Source: Panax quinquefolius
Taxonomy: Eukaryota; Streptophyta; Magnoliopsida; Apiales; Araliaceae
NCBI GenBank assembly: GCA_020205615.1
Contig: CM035167.1
Location: 57,557,023-57,621,022 of the forward strand
Reading direction: 5' to 3'
DNA length: 64,000 bases
Under the pieces are notes generated by a model, which was not told the DNA's origin, made no database searches, and saw only the letters and a program-made list of their open reading frames with translations. Of the stretch, positions 10,324-22,547 are shown piece by piece (positions within the stretch are counted from its first letter, which is position 1; the number at the start of each line of letters is the position of its first letter). The translations under genes and the position numbers were made by a program.

Positions 10324-11332
10324 ATGACTCCAAGACGTCAACCACCACGACAGAGAACCACTGAAGTAACCAATAATGACAATGTTGATGCTAACCCTGT
10401 TCAACAGCTAGTGACGTTACTAACAGGAGCGTTACAGAATTAACCTCAAAATCAAGGTACAACGTTTAAGGATTTCAAGGCAGTTGGACCGCCTGAATTC
10501 TGTGGGTCCATGAATCCCGTGGAGGAACAGACGTGGATCATGGAAATAGATAAGGTATTCGATGTTGCGAGAATAGGGGAGGATCAGAAGACTGCTTTTG
10601 CAACATTCATGTTGAAAGCAGAAGCTAGTTTTTGGTGGCAGGCCAATAAAACTCGATGAGGTCAAGGGATTATGACATGGGATAGGTTTAAGGAGATATT
10701 CTTTGAGACCTATTTCCCAAGAGAGTTCGAAGAGTCAACAAGAAGTGCAGTTTTTGGAATTGAAGCAGGGAACTATGACGATGTCTTAGTATGCCGCAAG
10801 ATTCAACGAGTTGGTGAAGTTTGCGCCATATCAAGTCAGCACAGACAAACGCAAGGCTAATAGATTTGAGCAGGGACTAAAACCCTGGTTGTACAGTAGG
10901 GTCTTCCTGTTCCAGCTGAAGACATTTGCAGCAGTAATGGAGAAAGCAATTCTTATTTAAGATGAAGGCGAGGCTGTAACTAAGTTTATTCAAGAATAGA
11001 AAAAGAAGAAGAAGAATGAAGTGGAGCTTAAGAATAGAGGTTATAATAGTGGAAATGGCAACAACAATCTAAAGAGGAAATGGATTGGAAATGTGAGTGC
11101 TGGAAATCAGCAAAGTAACTAGCAGAATAAGAAGTTTGAAGCATGTGTTACATGCGGGAAGTTTTACAAGGATGTGTGCTTGATGGGGAAGCGAGTATGC
11201 TTCAACTGTGGCCAAGAGGGTCACATCACCCCAAATTGCACTCAACTTAAGAAGAACGTTTGCTTCACGTGCGGGTCCAAGGATCACTTTGCTCGTAAAT
11301 GCCCTAAGAAGATGGCTGGAGAGACAGCGTGA
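10324..11332 (+). pseudogene. gag: gag of B
   Basis: The capsid/nucleocapsid polyprotein starts at ATG 10,324 (MTPRRQPPRQR). The capsid part has the retrotransposon gag core: FKAVGPPEFCG, then a block ending FWWQANKTR, then WDRFKEIFFETYFPREF. Near the end are two CCHC zinc knuckles, CFNCGQEGHITPNC at 11,198 and CFTCGSKDHFARKC at about 11,260, preceded by a degenerate third. Stops occur at 10,441, 10,657, and several between 10,859 and 11,125, with a frameshift near 10,760. The TGA at 11,330 lies in the same frame as pol, so gag and pol were probably one ORF. Confidence 0.8.
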
Positions 11333-14214
11333 AGCAAGGGAGGTAGCAGTAGAGGTACATGGGCCATTGCTGGACCAACGACATCAAACAAACCCACAGC
11401 CAAAACCTTCAACATAAATGTGCAAGATGTTGTGCAATCAAAAGATGTGGTGTTAGGTATTATCCCAATCAATGATATAAATGCTTATGTATTATTTGAT
11501 TCGGGTGCTACTTGTTCGTTTATATCTGATGAATTTGCTAAGAAGTTAGAAATACCTAGTGAAGAATTGAATTTCCCTTTAAACATAGAAATTGCGAATA
11601 AGGAATTAATTCCTATTAGGTTCGTATACAAGAACTGTAGGGTGAATATTAAAGGGAATATCATGATGGTAGATTTAATTCCTATTAGACTTGGAAAGTT
11701 TGATGTTATTTTGGGAATGGATTGGTTGTTCAATTATGGAGCGGTAATTGATTGCCAAAAGAAATGTGTAAACCTTATGACTCCGTCAAAGGTAGTTTTC
11801 TATAGTAGCAAATCGCCTAGACAAATGAGATGTCTGTCGATTATGCAGGCCAGTAAGTTGTTGAGTCAAGGCTGTATGGGTTATTTAGCTTACATAGTTG
11901 ATACTCAGAAGAAAGGTGTGAAATTGGAATATATACCGGTGGTTAAGGAATTTTTAGATGTGTTTCCAGAGAATTTGCCCGGACTTTCGCCTGACAGAGA
12001 GATTGAGTTCGTGATCGACTTAGCGCCAAGAACAACACCGATATCGAAGGCACCGTACAGAATGGCTCCGGTAGAAATGAAGGAACTGATGGTACAATTA
12101 CAAGAACTATTAGATAAGAAGTATATTCAACCAAGTGTATCACCGTGGGGAGCACCGGTGTTATTTATGAAGAAGAAGGATGGGTCGATGCATCTTTGCA
12201 TTGATTATAGGGAATTGAACAAAGTCACTATTAAAAACAAATATATGTTGCCAAGAATAGATGACTTGTTTGATCAATTGAAGGGTGCTAATTACTTCTC
12301 GAAAATAGATTTGAGAAGTGGGTATCACCAATTGAAGGTAAGAAAGGAGGATATACCTAGAACGACATTCAGAACTCGATATGGACATTACGAGTTTCTG
12401 GTGATGTCTTTTGGTTTGACCAATGCCCCTGCTACATTCATGGATTTGATGAACAGTGAGTTTAAACCATTCTTAGACAAGTTTATAGTGGTATTTATTG
12501 ACGACATTCTGGTGTTTTCCAAAACTCAAGAAGAACATGTGGAACACTTACGTTTGACGTTGGAAACACTAAGAAAGAAAAAGTTGTACGTGAAATTCTC
12601 TAAGTACGAATTTTGGCTAGATCGTGTACAATTTCTTGGGCACGTGATTGACAAAGATGGGATTTCATTGGATCCATTAAAAGTGGAAGCTATAATCAAT
12701 TAGGAACAACCAAGAACACACTCGAAGGTGAGGAGTTTCTTCGGACTGGCCGGTTATTATAGAAGATTTATTCAAGATTTTTCCAAGATTGCCACTCCGC
12801 TAACAAATTTGACAAGAAAAACTGTAAAATTTGTTTGGACGGAGAAATGTGAAGAGAGTTTTCAAGATTTGAAAAAGAAATTAAGTGTGGCACGTGTGTT
12901 ATCTTTACTAGATAATACGGGAAACTTTGTGGTCTATAGTGATGCCTCACATAAAGGATTGGGTTGTGTTCTTATACAGAACGGCAAGGTTATTTCATAT
13001 GCATCAAGACAGCTGAAGGACTATGAGAAAGGGTATCCGACTCATGATTTAGAGTTGGCTACAGTAGTATTTGCTCTGAAGATATGGAGACACTATCTCT
13101 ATTGAGAAAAATGTGAGATCTACACATACCATAAAAGTCTGAAGTATATTTTCACACAGAAGGACCTGAACATGCGTCAAAGAAGATGGATGGAATTGAT
13201 AAAGGATTATGATTGTGAGATCTTTTATCATCCAGGCAAAGTGAATGTGGTTGTAGATGCTTGAATGCTCAACTACAAGATGAAGAATGCGAAATGATCA
13301 AAGAGAAAATGGTTGAAGGTAGTGATGCAAAATACAAGATCGATATCGAAGGGTTACTGAGGTTCGAGGGAAGAATTTAGGTTCCAGCAGTACCAGAGAT
13401 TAAAGACGAAATATTGATAGAAGCTCATAGCTCAAGATATTCGATTCATCCAGGAAGTACGAAAATGTATCAAGATTTGCGGCGACATTTTTAGTGGCCA
13501 AATATGAAAAGAGACGTTGCAGAATGCGTTGCAAGGTGCTTGACATGTCAGAGAGTGAAGGCCGAGCATCTAAGACCAAGCGAATTACTTCAACCATTGG
13601 AAATACCGGAATGGAAGTGGGAGCATATCACAATGGACTTTGTGGTAGGTCTTCCAAAAACTCAGAAAGGGTACGAAGCGATTTGGGTGGTGGTGGATAG
13701 ATTAACGAAATCAGCACACTTTTTGCCAATAAAGATTAGGTTCAATCTTGATCAGTTGGCAAGGTTGTACATTAAAGAGATCGTATTGAGACATGGAGTG
13801 TCAGTATCAATTGTGTTAGATAAAGATCTAGGATTCATGTCAAATTTTTGGAAGAGACTACAAGAATGTATAGAACACAATTGCAAATGAACACGGCATA
13901 CCATCCACAAATAAATGGCCAAAGCGAACGAACAATCCAAACGTTGGAAGATATGTTGAGAGTATGCATCATGGATTTCAAAGGGAGCTGGGAAGAACAT
14001 TTACCATTGGTGGAATTTGCATACAATAACAGTTACCACGCGAGCATCGGCATGCCGCCTTACGAGGCATTATACGATAAAAAGTACAGAACTCCACTAT
14101 GCTGGGATGAAGTCGGTGAATGCCAACTATTAGGACCAGAACTGGTACAACTAACTGATGAGGTTGTCAAACTCATCAGGACAAGATTGGTAGTAGCCCA
14201 AGATAGACAGAAAA
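11333..14214 (+). pseudogene. pol: pol of B, part 1: protease, RT, RNase H, integrase
   Basis: The domains are in the order protease, RT, RNase H, integrase. The aspartic protease has [12 protein letters not shown] at about 11,500. RT runs from about 11,940 and is open to 12,700; it has the catalytic FIDD at 12,494-12,505. RNase H ([12 protein letters not shown]) starts at about 12,940. Integrase has an HHCC finger ([11 protein letters not shown] at about 13,540) and core residues in MDFVVGLP, VLDKDLGF and NGQSERTIQTLED. Stops lie at 12,701, 13,103, 13,378 and 13,494; frameshifts are near 13,265 and 13,855. The gene is cut by insertion of element C at GAAAA (14,210-14,214) and resumes in frame at 52,815. 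Confidence 0.88.
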
Positions 14215-15401
14215 TGTGACGCCCCCAAAATAGGTATACATCACCCATTCTGAGTCGCCAAATACATGGTACAAAAACAAATACAACTTCAGTAATACAA
14301 TTGTCGTGCAAAATATGACAACACATATACTGTGAGTTTGAATACAACTATTGTCTAATAGAGAGTATACAAACGCAAAAGGAGTCCTCATTACAATTAT
14401 TGATACACTATTTTACAAAATAGTGAGGACTACTAATACAACTATCCTGAACCATCACTCCATACCCTTGGGATTAGGTTCTGGCTTTGTTCTCACCTCC
14501 TGAGAAGAAAAATTGAACAAAAAGGAAAAGGGTGAGCTCAACTAGCCCAGTAAAGAATATTATAACTAAGATAATATACAACAATTTATCATTAGTCTTC
14601 AACAGGGAAAAATCTGATAAAATATAATAGACAACAAATTTTAGATCAACAACTGCAGCGAAAACAACAATCCATTAGAAGAGTCAAGTAGAGAAAGAAT
14701 TACACTATCTTCTAAGATTTAAAAGTACATCATCAATATTTTATCCCTGTAACATCAATCAATATACATCTTGAATCAAATATTCATCTTTGCACTACAG
14801 GCCAAAGATAATCATTTGTATCACCAGTTGGTCATGTTCATCTAAACATATGTTCATCTTTACACTACGAGCCAAAGATATTCATTAGGTAATCCTTCGT
14901 CTTTGCACTACAGGCCAAAGATATTCAGTAATATCATCATTTAGGACTGAGGATGATGAAAAATATTTTAAAGAAAATGAATCCAGTGAAATAAAAGGAC
15001 AAATATTAGGGATTCGTATTATAGTTTATCCAAGTTCAATAATACTCCATAATAACTAAATTTGAAGCAGAATTCAAAATAAAGATCAAAACATGGATAC
15101 AATCAAAGATAGTAACCATAATAGACATCTTGGACAAAAGAAGAAAATTTCAATTTTCGATGAATAGTGTCGTATTCGTGAATAGTGTCGTATACGTGAA
15201 TAGTAACCCCGACACAAAAAGATAGAAATTCTACAATAAAATCCATACCAATATTTTGGTGTAATGATATTGAAAGAATAACATCATTAGGAAGAAAATA
15301 ACATCCCTTACCTCAAAGAAACCGTACTTCGGAATGGAATATCGGATATGATGATGAATGAAACTTGTACTAAATAGCAACTCTCAAAGTATCTAAATAC
15401 T
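14215..15401 (-). repeat. 3' LTR of C, distal piece
   Basis: On the plus strand it begins TGTGACGCCCCCAAAATAGG, the inverse of the LTR end. It matches 44,224-44,579 and 50,653-51,490. It holds three hairpin-repeat units at 14,787-14,932 and short repeats of GTGAATAGTGTCGTA at 15,160-15,205. It is interrupted at ATACT by element A1 and continues at 38,753. No gene. Confidence 0.9.
14787..14932 (-). repeat. Hairpin minisatellite in C 3' LTR (3 units)
   Basis: The units read, on the plus strand, ATCTTTGCACTACAGGCCAAAGAT-like (7-bp inverted repeat around about 10 bases). They are spaced irregularly and separated by longer unique stretches than in solo LTR F. Confidence 0.8.
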
Positions 15402-16310
15402 TGTAGACACTCAAAATTTTCTATACTGCTATCACTGATATTGCAGGAGGATAGATTCGTCTTTCAAGAGTGAACCCTGGAAGACAATCCATATCCATTT
15501 CGGATACTACCAAAAGTTCAGCATCAACCCCAGAACACACATTGGGAATAACAATTCCAACCTCGGATATAACCCCGAGGTTTGCAGATCTAATACCAAA
15601 ACACACACTGGAGAAGACCGATTAATCTTAGAGATAACCCAGAGGTATCCAGTCTCAGTCCCAATCATGGGAATAGCCACCAACCTTGGTGATTACCCCA
15701 AGGAATATAGTTTCGGCGATAACCCCGGATATGCTTGTTTCAAATGAAACCAGCTTCAATCTCAGCGCTCATAATGAGATATTCAGTACCAACCCTAAGA
15801 TAAAACCAGGAGGACAGGTACACCTCAAAGATGACACTGAGGACCTTCAACAAATTGCAGCAATCCAATCTCAGCGACGCCTTGAGCAACGTCAGCTTTA
15901 TCAGCCCAAACCGGAGATAACACCGGTGAGGGGCAACATCATCATCTCGCCAATACAATGCCACGCCACGTCGTCTCAATATTTCATACACATCTCTACA
16001 CAACGATGTCCCACAAGAATTAAGGATAACCAATCCCGAGTGACTATTGTGCGGGGTAACGGATGGAATTTGAAGCTTGAAGACCGGTGGGCATCGTCCC
16101 ATCTTCAATGACTTCTTACAAACTCTAATCATATGCCATTGTACAACTCTTGACAACGGCGATCCGAAATAGGTCCTGTATACCTCAATTGGATGCCCGG
16201 ATTGCACTTTTGAAAGTTCGAGCGGATATTACAGTGCCCGAGTGCATGTACTACGGGTTGCCTCTGGTACACCTGCGGCCCAGCCGCAGGTACACCTGCG
16301 GCTCCACCCT

Positions 16311-16322
16311 CTATAAATAGAG
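16311..16322 (+). promoter_or_regulatory. TATA box of A1 5' LTR
   Basis: CTATAAATAGAGGGC is conserved at 36,838 and, diverged, in A0. Transcription of the genomic RNA should start some 30 bp downstream. Just upstream is a GC-rich inverted repeat containing CCGCAGGTACACCTGCGG (about 16,284-16,301). Confidence 0.7.
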
Positions 16323-16599
16323 GGCTTGCAAGAGAAAACGACGAGGAAGCCCTGCCCAATTTGTTCTGCGCTCACCCCATACAGTGTACTTTCTCATTTT
16401 AAACATCTATGAGCTCGTATATAGCTTCTTTTGTACCTACAAAAGCCAGTGTTTACCCACTTTAAAGATATAGAAGTCTTCTTTGGTAGTCAACTGTAAG
16501 CCTTCTCACACACTTTAAAGCCATTCTCTTCACCTTTGCATACACCCTTCTTCACGTTGGGAGTCGTCTTTGCGTCGTTTGCAGGATTTTGGTCAAGTG

Positions 16600-16609
16600 G
16601 TTTTATTTC

Positions 16610-16657
<48 letters not shown>

Positions 16658-16810
16658 TCATGGACTAACATTATCGAGTTATGCCTCGATTGAGCCTGAA
16701 CTTGATGCGAGCGTATATTTGCTTATATATATATATATATTTTTATATATATATGAATCGTGTGTCGAACTTTGTTCGATGAGCCTGAACTTGATGCAGA
16801 CCGTTATCGC

Positions 16811-16861
<51 letters not shown>

Positions 16862-17021
16862 TATATATATTAAGCGTGTGTGGGACTGCATCAATGAGCA
16901 CGGATTTTACATCCTATATGCGTTTACTCGCTTTTATATATATATATATATACTCATATATATGAAAGGTTGTCGAACTCTGTTCGATGAGCCTGGATTT
17001 TATATCCGGTACGTTTACTCG

Positions 17022-17056
<35 letters not shown>

Positions 17057-17130
17057 CCATATATATGAACTGTTGTCGAACTCTGTTCGATGAGCCTGGA
17101 TTTTACATCTGGTGCGTTTACCGCTTTTAT
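16600..17130 (+). repeat. Five ~110-bp tandem units with TA tracts (A1 5' LTR)
   Basis: Each unit is a TA tract of 18-44 bp followed by a segment like GTTGTCGAACTCTGTTCGATGAGCCTGGATTTTACATC and then GTTTACTCGC. TCGAACTCTGTTCGA is a 6-bp inverted repeat. The first units differ more than the last. The 3' LTR has the same series with much longer TA tracts (37,158-37,205, 37,274-37,340, 37,415-37,473). Confidence 0.85.
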
Positions 17131-17149
17131 ATATATCTATATATATATT

Positions 17150-17435
17150 TTGTCCCACCTGGAGTTTATTTCATGGTGGTTGATCGCTTTTACAACTTTC
17201 TTTATGTTTCGTCCTGCCTGGAGTTCACTTCGTGGCAGTTGATTGCTTTGTACAGCTTTACTTACATTTTGTCCCACCTAGAGTTTCCTTCGTGGTGGTT
17301 GATAGCTTTACAACTTTATTTACATTTCGTCCTGCCTGGAGTTTCCTCCGTGGCGGTTGATAACTTTTACAACTTTATTTACATTTTCTGATCCCCCATG
17401 GATGTGCTTCGTGGTTGGTGATCATGTCTTTATAT
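17150..17435 (+). repeat. Five ~59-bp tandem units (A1 5' LTR)
   Basis: The units share CCTGGAGTTTCCTTCGTGG, a GGTTGAT-GCTTT segment and ACAACTTTATTTACATTT. The last is degenerate (ATCCCCCATGGATGTGCTTC). The same array is at 37,655-37,935 in the 3' LTR. Confidence 0.85.
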
Positions 17436-18255
17436 ATATATATATTTACAGCTTTTTATATATACCTGCTTACTGCTTTCATACAAATTACGGTTTCATG
17501 TGCACCTAGGAATAATGTGATCACAGATTCAGCCTATTGGATCTAGATTCGGTTTCCATGATGGACATTTTCAGCTATAAGCAGCTTGTAAATTATTCTG
17601 CAATGTCTTACTTTCCCCAGATGGTTTCCATACCCATGAGGAAGTCGACATTATTTTGTATATTATTTTCGTATGGGTGCTTCGCATCTGTAAAATAAAT
17701 GCAATCAAGCCGAACACTTAATAAAATGGGAGTGTAAAAGGTCTCAATTACTATTGAGCATCAGGGTTTGAAAAACCTTTTTTATAAAACCTCATTTCTA
17801 TATCTTGCTAAAAACTGAATTTTTACATAAATTCAAACCCTGTGTATATAGGTGCGAACGAGGCCTCGCACTACTTCCAAATAACAGCACATTGACCCAC
17901 ACACACACACATTCAGATAATAGTTTCTTGAAAAGAGGCAGTCACCATGGTAACACGGATGTCGAGGGGTGCCTAACACCTTCCCTCCGCATAACCAAGT
18001 CCCCGGACCCTAATTAATCTCGGTTTTACCGACCCGTTTAGTAGTGTCACATCACTGGGTCAATGTGCAAAACTTTTCTCGGTTGTGTTGGTACAACCAT
18101 TTAAAAAACCAACTGGCGACTCTTAACAGTCCATCGTCGACATTATACATGTCGGACCTTTTTCACTTGTTTTTTCAAACAAATCTCACCTAAAATGAGA
18201 ACACCAAAGAACAAGTAACGGAAAGGGACAATTAAAAAATCCCGATGTCGACAGG

Positions 18256-18273
18256 TGGCGACTCTGCTGGGGA
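18256..18273 (+). other. Primer binding site of A1 (tRNA-Arg type)
   Basis: TGGCGACTCTGCTGGGGA begins two bases after the LTR end. Its complement, ending in GAGTCGCCA, fits the 3' end of plant tRNA-Arg, the primer known for Ogre-type elements. Confidence 0.8.
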
Positions 18274-18961
18274 CTCCAGTAAGAGGACTTAAGCCGCTAT
18301 TACAATATTTTCAAAACTGTTATCTGCTTGTGTGTGGATGTTGCATTTACATTTGATGAATGTGTACGAATGCATTTTCTGATTGCACTTAGTGCTTCAC
18401 ACCATAGCTGCTTGTGATATTAGTGCTCGCACCATATCTGCTTGTGATATTAGTGCTTCGCACATGTCATCATTATCATACGGTGAGACGCGATGTATAT
18501 GAATGTATGTTGTGTGGTCTCTCCACCAGGAGGATATCCCGTCGGTGTTTGATTACTGGACTCATGGGAAGACTAATTCCCCGAGGCTCAGGAAAGGCAC
18601 CACCCAAATTCGTTCCAATTGAAAGGCCGGATTAATTTCCCGTTGAGTAAATTGCGATGATTTGGGAACCTTCATGCCAAAAAGCCGCGAGAGTAACCTA
18701 AGATAGGTCAGCCTCTAATAAACCCAAAACAGAGGAAAGTCTCTTCATGCTCTCTCATTTCAAAATTACTTGTAAACACAATTACTTATAATTACATTCC
18801 ATATATATCTCCATGTAATGAGAAATATGAAGAAATGTGTACACATACATATTTTAATTAACATGCTACAAACAGCTGACATCCGTTTTGCAGTATAAAA
18901 TTCCTGAAATGGACACATCACATAGCATGTTATTATACACATATTCCCTAAGGACTAAACT
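18274..18961 (+). other. Untranslated leader of A1
   Basis: There is no convincing ORF. About three imperfect 30-bp repeats with CTGCTTGTGATATTAGTGCT lie at 18,388-18,470. At about 0.7 kb the leader is too short for the large extra ORF that true Ogre elements carry before gag. Confidence 0.6.
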
Positions 18962-20947
18962 ATGCAAGTCTTTCACAGGGAACCAATTGGACCTACTACC
19001 CGGTCAAAATCCAAAAAGGCTATAGGCCTACAGTCAATCATGTCGTCATTTGACCAGACTTACCTTAATCCAGTTTCTCGCAAAGAATTTGATGGATTAA
19101 GCAAACAAATTACAAATTTGGCTGTTCTACTCAAAGAACTACACCAGTCCAATCAGGGTCCAAAAATACCCATAAATGCTGAATCCTTCACAGAAGGGGG
19201 AACCCAGGTCATTACAATACCTGAACTGTAGTTGGATACGATCAACAAAACTCATGATGCTGCCCATCCCACTAGAGATCCAGACACTGGTGACATCAAA
19301 AAGAAAGTCCTCCAAATGGAAGAGACCATTCGTGCTATCAATGGAATTGGAACACACGGGAGTGTTTCATATGCTGATCTTTGCATTTTCCCTGGTGTTC
19401 ATTATCCAGAAAAGTTTAAAACTCCTGACTTTGAAAAATATGACGGGTTAGGAGATCCTTACACACATTTAAAGGTGTTTATTGGAGAACTTGGATCTTA
19501 TGCAGAGGATAAAAAACTCAGAATGTAATTATTCCAAAAGAGTCTAACTGGAGAAGCTCGTTCGTGGCACACAAGATTAGACAACTCAAAGATCCATAGC
19601 TGGGAAGAGCTATCTCATGCTTTCTTCACTCAGTATAACTTTCAGTCTCAGATGGCTCCTGATCGGTGTCAAATTACCAAGATCAAGAAACAGTTTAACG
19701 AGTCATTCATAGAGTATGCTCAAAGGTAGAGACGCCTGGCTGCCTAAGTTAGTCCTTTCATGACAGAATCAGAGATGGTCATGACTTTTATAGACATACA
19801 AGAAGCTCCGTTTTATGAAAGAGTTTTAGCCGGCATCGGCAAACCATTTTCTGAAATGGTCAAACATGGGGAGATGGCTGAGATGGGTTTGAAGTCCAGA
19901 AAGATTCAAGACCTAGTTGCCCTTAAAGTTGTTGCTGATCACATCTAATCCAGAAATTATGGAAACAACCCCCAGATGCTCAATAAAAATAAAGAGGAAG
20001 ATGTTTCCCTGATACTACAGGGTCAAAAAGGTAATCAGAACATGTCTATTCAAAGAAGAAACTACACTCCCTTTCAAGCACAGTCTGCGAACCCTCCAAT
20101 ACCAAAAGGTGGAGAAGTCAAACACCCTCGAGTGTTAAAACCCTTAGGGGACACCCTCAAGAACATTCTCAATCTTCTGACAACACAGAAGAAAATTATG
20201 CATCTTCTTCCACCTGTCAGCCCTAATTGATGGGACTTCAATGCTGCTCAGAAATGTGCTTGTCCTGCCGGGGCGCCTGGACATGATACTCAGGCTTGTT
20301 GGGCCTTGAAACACAAGATCCAAGACCTGACAGACAATGGTGAGATTGTGGTCACCAAACCAGATCAACCTCACGTTCAAGACAACCCTCTTCCTCAACA
20401 CAAAGAAGAAGAGGTCAACATGATCAATTTGAGCAGTGGACAGAATTCCAATTTCAACTGTGAATCCTCGCAGACCCTCAAAGACGGTGATGTCAAATGG
20501 GATTATGCCAAGTTTCAGTTCACAATGGAACAAAAGATGAAAGCTCTATGTAAGCAAATTGAACAATTGGCAGAATTGGTGACTTATCAGCATCAAGTGA
20601 CTCGTCAATTAATCAACCAAGAGCATGCCAGTCTCCTACCTCTTGTCATGAATGTTCCCTCATCACTTTCAGAAAATGAAATGATGGAAGACAAAGTGAC
20701 AAAGAGAGCAAATGCCAAAGCCCGTCGGGATTTTGCCAACAAAAGGGAATTCATATATTTGGGCCAACCTATGGAGGTAATCCTTCAGATGTTAATCAAT
20801 GAAGGAAGGATCAATTCCCTTCTCCCTCCAATCAACCCCAGTTCAAGGCGGTACAACTCTGATGGAGTATGTCAATATCACTCCCGATCTCATCGCACAC
20901 AAGACAGAAGAATCTTTGGGCACTCCACCACCTTATTCAAAATCTAA
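18962..20947 (+). pseudogene. gag: gag of A1
   Basis: One frame runs from ATG 18,962 (MQVFHREPIGPTTRSKS) to about 20,947 with stops at 19,229, 19,526, 19,728, 19,745, 19,946 and 20,228. Recognisable parts are PDFEKYDGLGDPYTHLKVF at about 19,430, LTGEARSWHTRL at about 19,545 and FFTQYNFQSQMAPDR at about 19,620. Together they form the retrotransposon gag core of the Tat type. A conserved CPAGAPGHDTQACWALKHKI follows at about 20,265, replacing the zinc knuckle found in chromoviruses. It would form the virus-like particle. The end of the frame is shifted into the protease region near 20,860-20,950. Confidence 0.85.
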
Positions 20948-22065
20948 TTTACAGTGGTGTCCTGCACCTAGCGGACGATGATACTGTGTTACATGCAAGT
21001 GAGAATACAGCTCCTACTAAGTGGAAGATTGTAGTAGTAGTTATATCCACTGAAAATGATGGGGCTAACAGATCACTCACAATGCCAATAATTCAACTCA
21101 AGGGAAGCAACAATCCCTTGAAAGTGGCCGCTCCCTAGCCAATCAACTTGTCGTACAGAGCAAAATATCCTATTGTTAGCTTGTGCAAGGTTCCATGGAA
21201 TTATGGAGAAGGTGAAGGATCCACCTCACATACCACTGCTACAGTGTCGAAGGAAAATCCACTGTATCTTCCCCAACGGGTGATGAATCCTACCATAAAA
21301 TCAAAGGGGAAAATACCCATAGAGAAGATTGAAAAATTCCTCCGCACCATGGGTCATCACGAAGCCAAAGTGGTTTTAAGCTTGAGAGAAGCTCCACATC
21401 AGATTTCAATTTTGGACTTAGTTCTAACTTCCGAGGATCACCGGAAGATCTTGTTGAAGGTTTTAGAAGAAGCCTATCTACCAGCATCAGTTGATACGGA
21501 AAAATTTTAACATCTGGTTGATCACATTTTCAATAACAATGTGATATCCTTTACTGATGATGACATACCGCCCGAAGGGACCGATCATTGCAAACCGTTG
21601 CACATTGCGGTCTTATCCTCCGGATACATGCTAGCTGGAGTCTTGATAGATTGAGGTTCATCTCTAAATATATGTCCATACGCTACCTTGGTGAAGATGA
21701 ATATCAATCTCAACCGAATTCGGAGTAGCCATACTATCATCAAAGCTTTTGATGGAGCCCGTCGGAATGCGGTCGGAGTAATTAAACTGCCAATCGAAAT
21801 TGGTCCCCATACATTCTGCGTATCTTTCCACGTACTCCAGATAGATTCAGGATACAACCTGCTCTTGGGACGACCATGGATCCATATGGCTGGGGCAGTC
21901 CCCTCAACTCTTCACCAACAGTTGAAATACATTATCAACAATAGCCTGGTTATGGTCAACGCTAAACCAGAGTGTCCTCAACATGGAGACGTGCCATTCA
22001 TCAACGCCAATGCAGATGTTGAACTGGTAAGTTTCCATGCCTTGGAAGTAAGCAATACCCAATAA
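20948..22065 (+). pseudogene. pro: Protease region of A1
   Basis: Linker sequence with IVSLCKVPWNYGEGEG leads into the aspartic protease at about 21,590-21,920. The active-site segment VLIDxGSSLNICP has a TGA at 21,652, just after the catalytic Asp. FDGARRNAVGVIKLPIEIG and LLGRPWIHMAGAVPS follow, the usual Tat protease pattern. Stops lie at 21,136, 21,508 and 21,652. It would cleave the polyprotein. Confidence 0.8.
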
Positions 22066-22106
22066 CATGCTATTGGAATGCCATTACCTGAACTTCTGCC
22101 GAGGTA

Positions 22107-22547
22107 ATGTCGGCTACTCAAGAAATGATGTCATTGGGTTATAAACTGGGACAAGGGCTGGGAAAAGATTTCCAGGGTATCAAGTACCCAATTCGATTAA
22201 CCAAGCAAACTGGAACAGCTGGACTAGGATATTCTGTCAGTTCTAGTAATAGGAATCCTCATAAACATCAACAGATTCCTTCAGCTTCAAACGCGCGGTG
22301 TTTATCTTCGCCTTTAAACTCTGAGTCTGCACAACCTCCTGTAAAGGTGCCAGCCAATGTAATGGCTATGTTATTTCCCAAGTCAGTACCAGTAAAGGAG
22401 AAAGAAGTCTTTGTTCCAAATCCCGCAGTGGAAGAAGAGGAACGAAGAATCAAACAAGACGTCATTCGAATGATGTCAGGCATACGCATCATCGTTCATA
22501 ATGAACATACCAATAGATACACCCAGATGATAATTGCCCAGATATAA
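22107..22547 (+). pseudogene. G-patch domain segment of A1
   Basis: A 146-codon open stretch begins MSATQEMMSLGYKLGQGLGK and continues to a GLGY block; this is a G-patch, an RNA/helicase-binding motif. A G-patch directly after the protease is known from Tat elements and from some animal betaretroviruses. After about 22,500 the reading shifts by one frame into IIRDREDDDNPSITTVHSDF, which is open up to the F insertion and on to the splice site at 27,018. It is probably part of the gag-pro-pol polyprotein. Confidence 0.75.

Larger units (their letters stand above)
15402..18253 (+). repeat. 5' LTR of A1
   Basis: It starts TGTAGACACTC and ends GATGTCGACA. U3 covers 15,402 to about 16,310 and a TATA box is at 16,311. 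After it come five ~110-bp units rich in TA (16,600-17,130), five ~59-bp units (17,150-17,435) and a conserved tail with GGGGTGCCTAACACCTTCCC at about 17,964. That tail motif is typical of Tat LTRs. Compared by eye with 35,919-38,747, 9-12% of positions differ, mostly transitions. The long 'YIYIYI' reading frame at 16,536-17,093 is only translated TA repeat. Confidence 0.92.

Noticed and set aside
16536..17093. 185-codon ORF with YIYIYI stretches
   Set aside because: It is the translation of TA microsatellites and LTR repeats of A1; length depends only on TA tract phase.
15402..18253. A1 as a true Ogre with ORF1
   Set aside because: Only about 0.7 kb separates primer site and gag and it holds no long frame, so ORF1 is absent.
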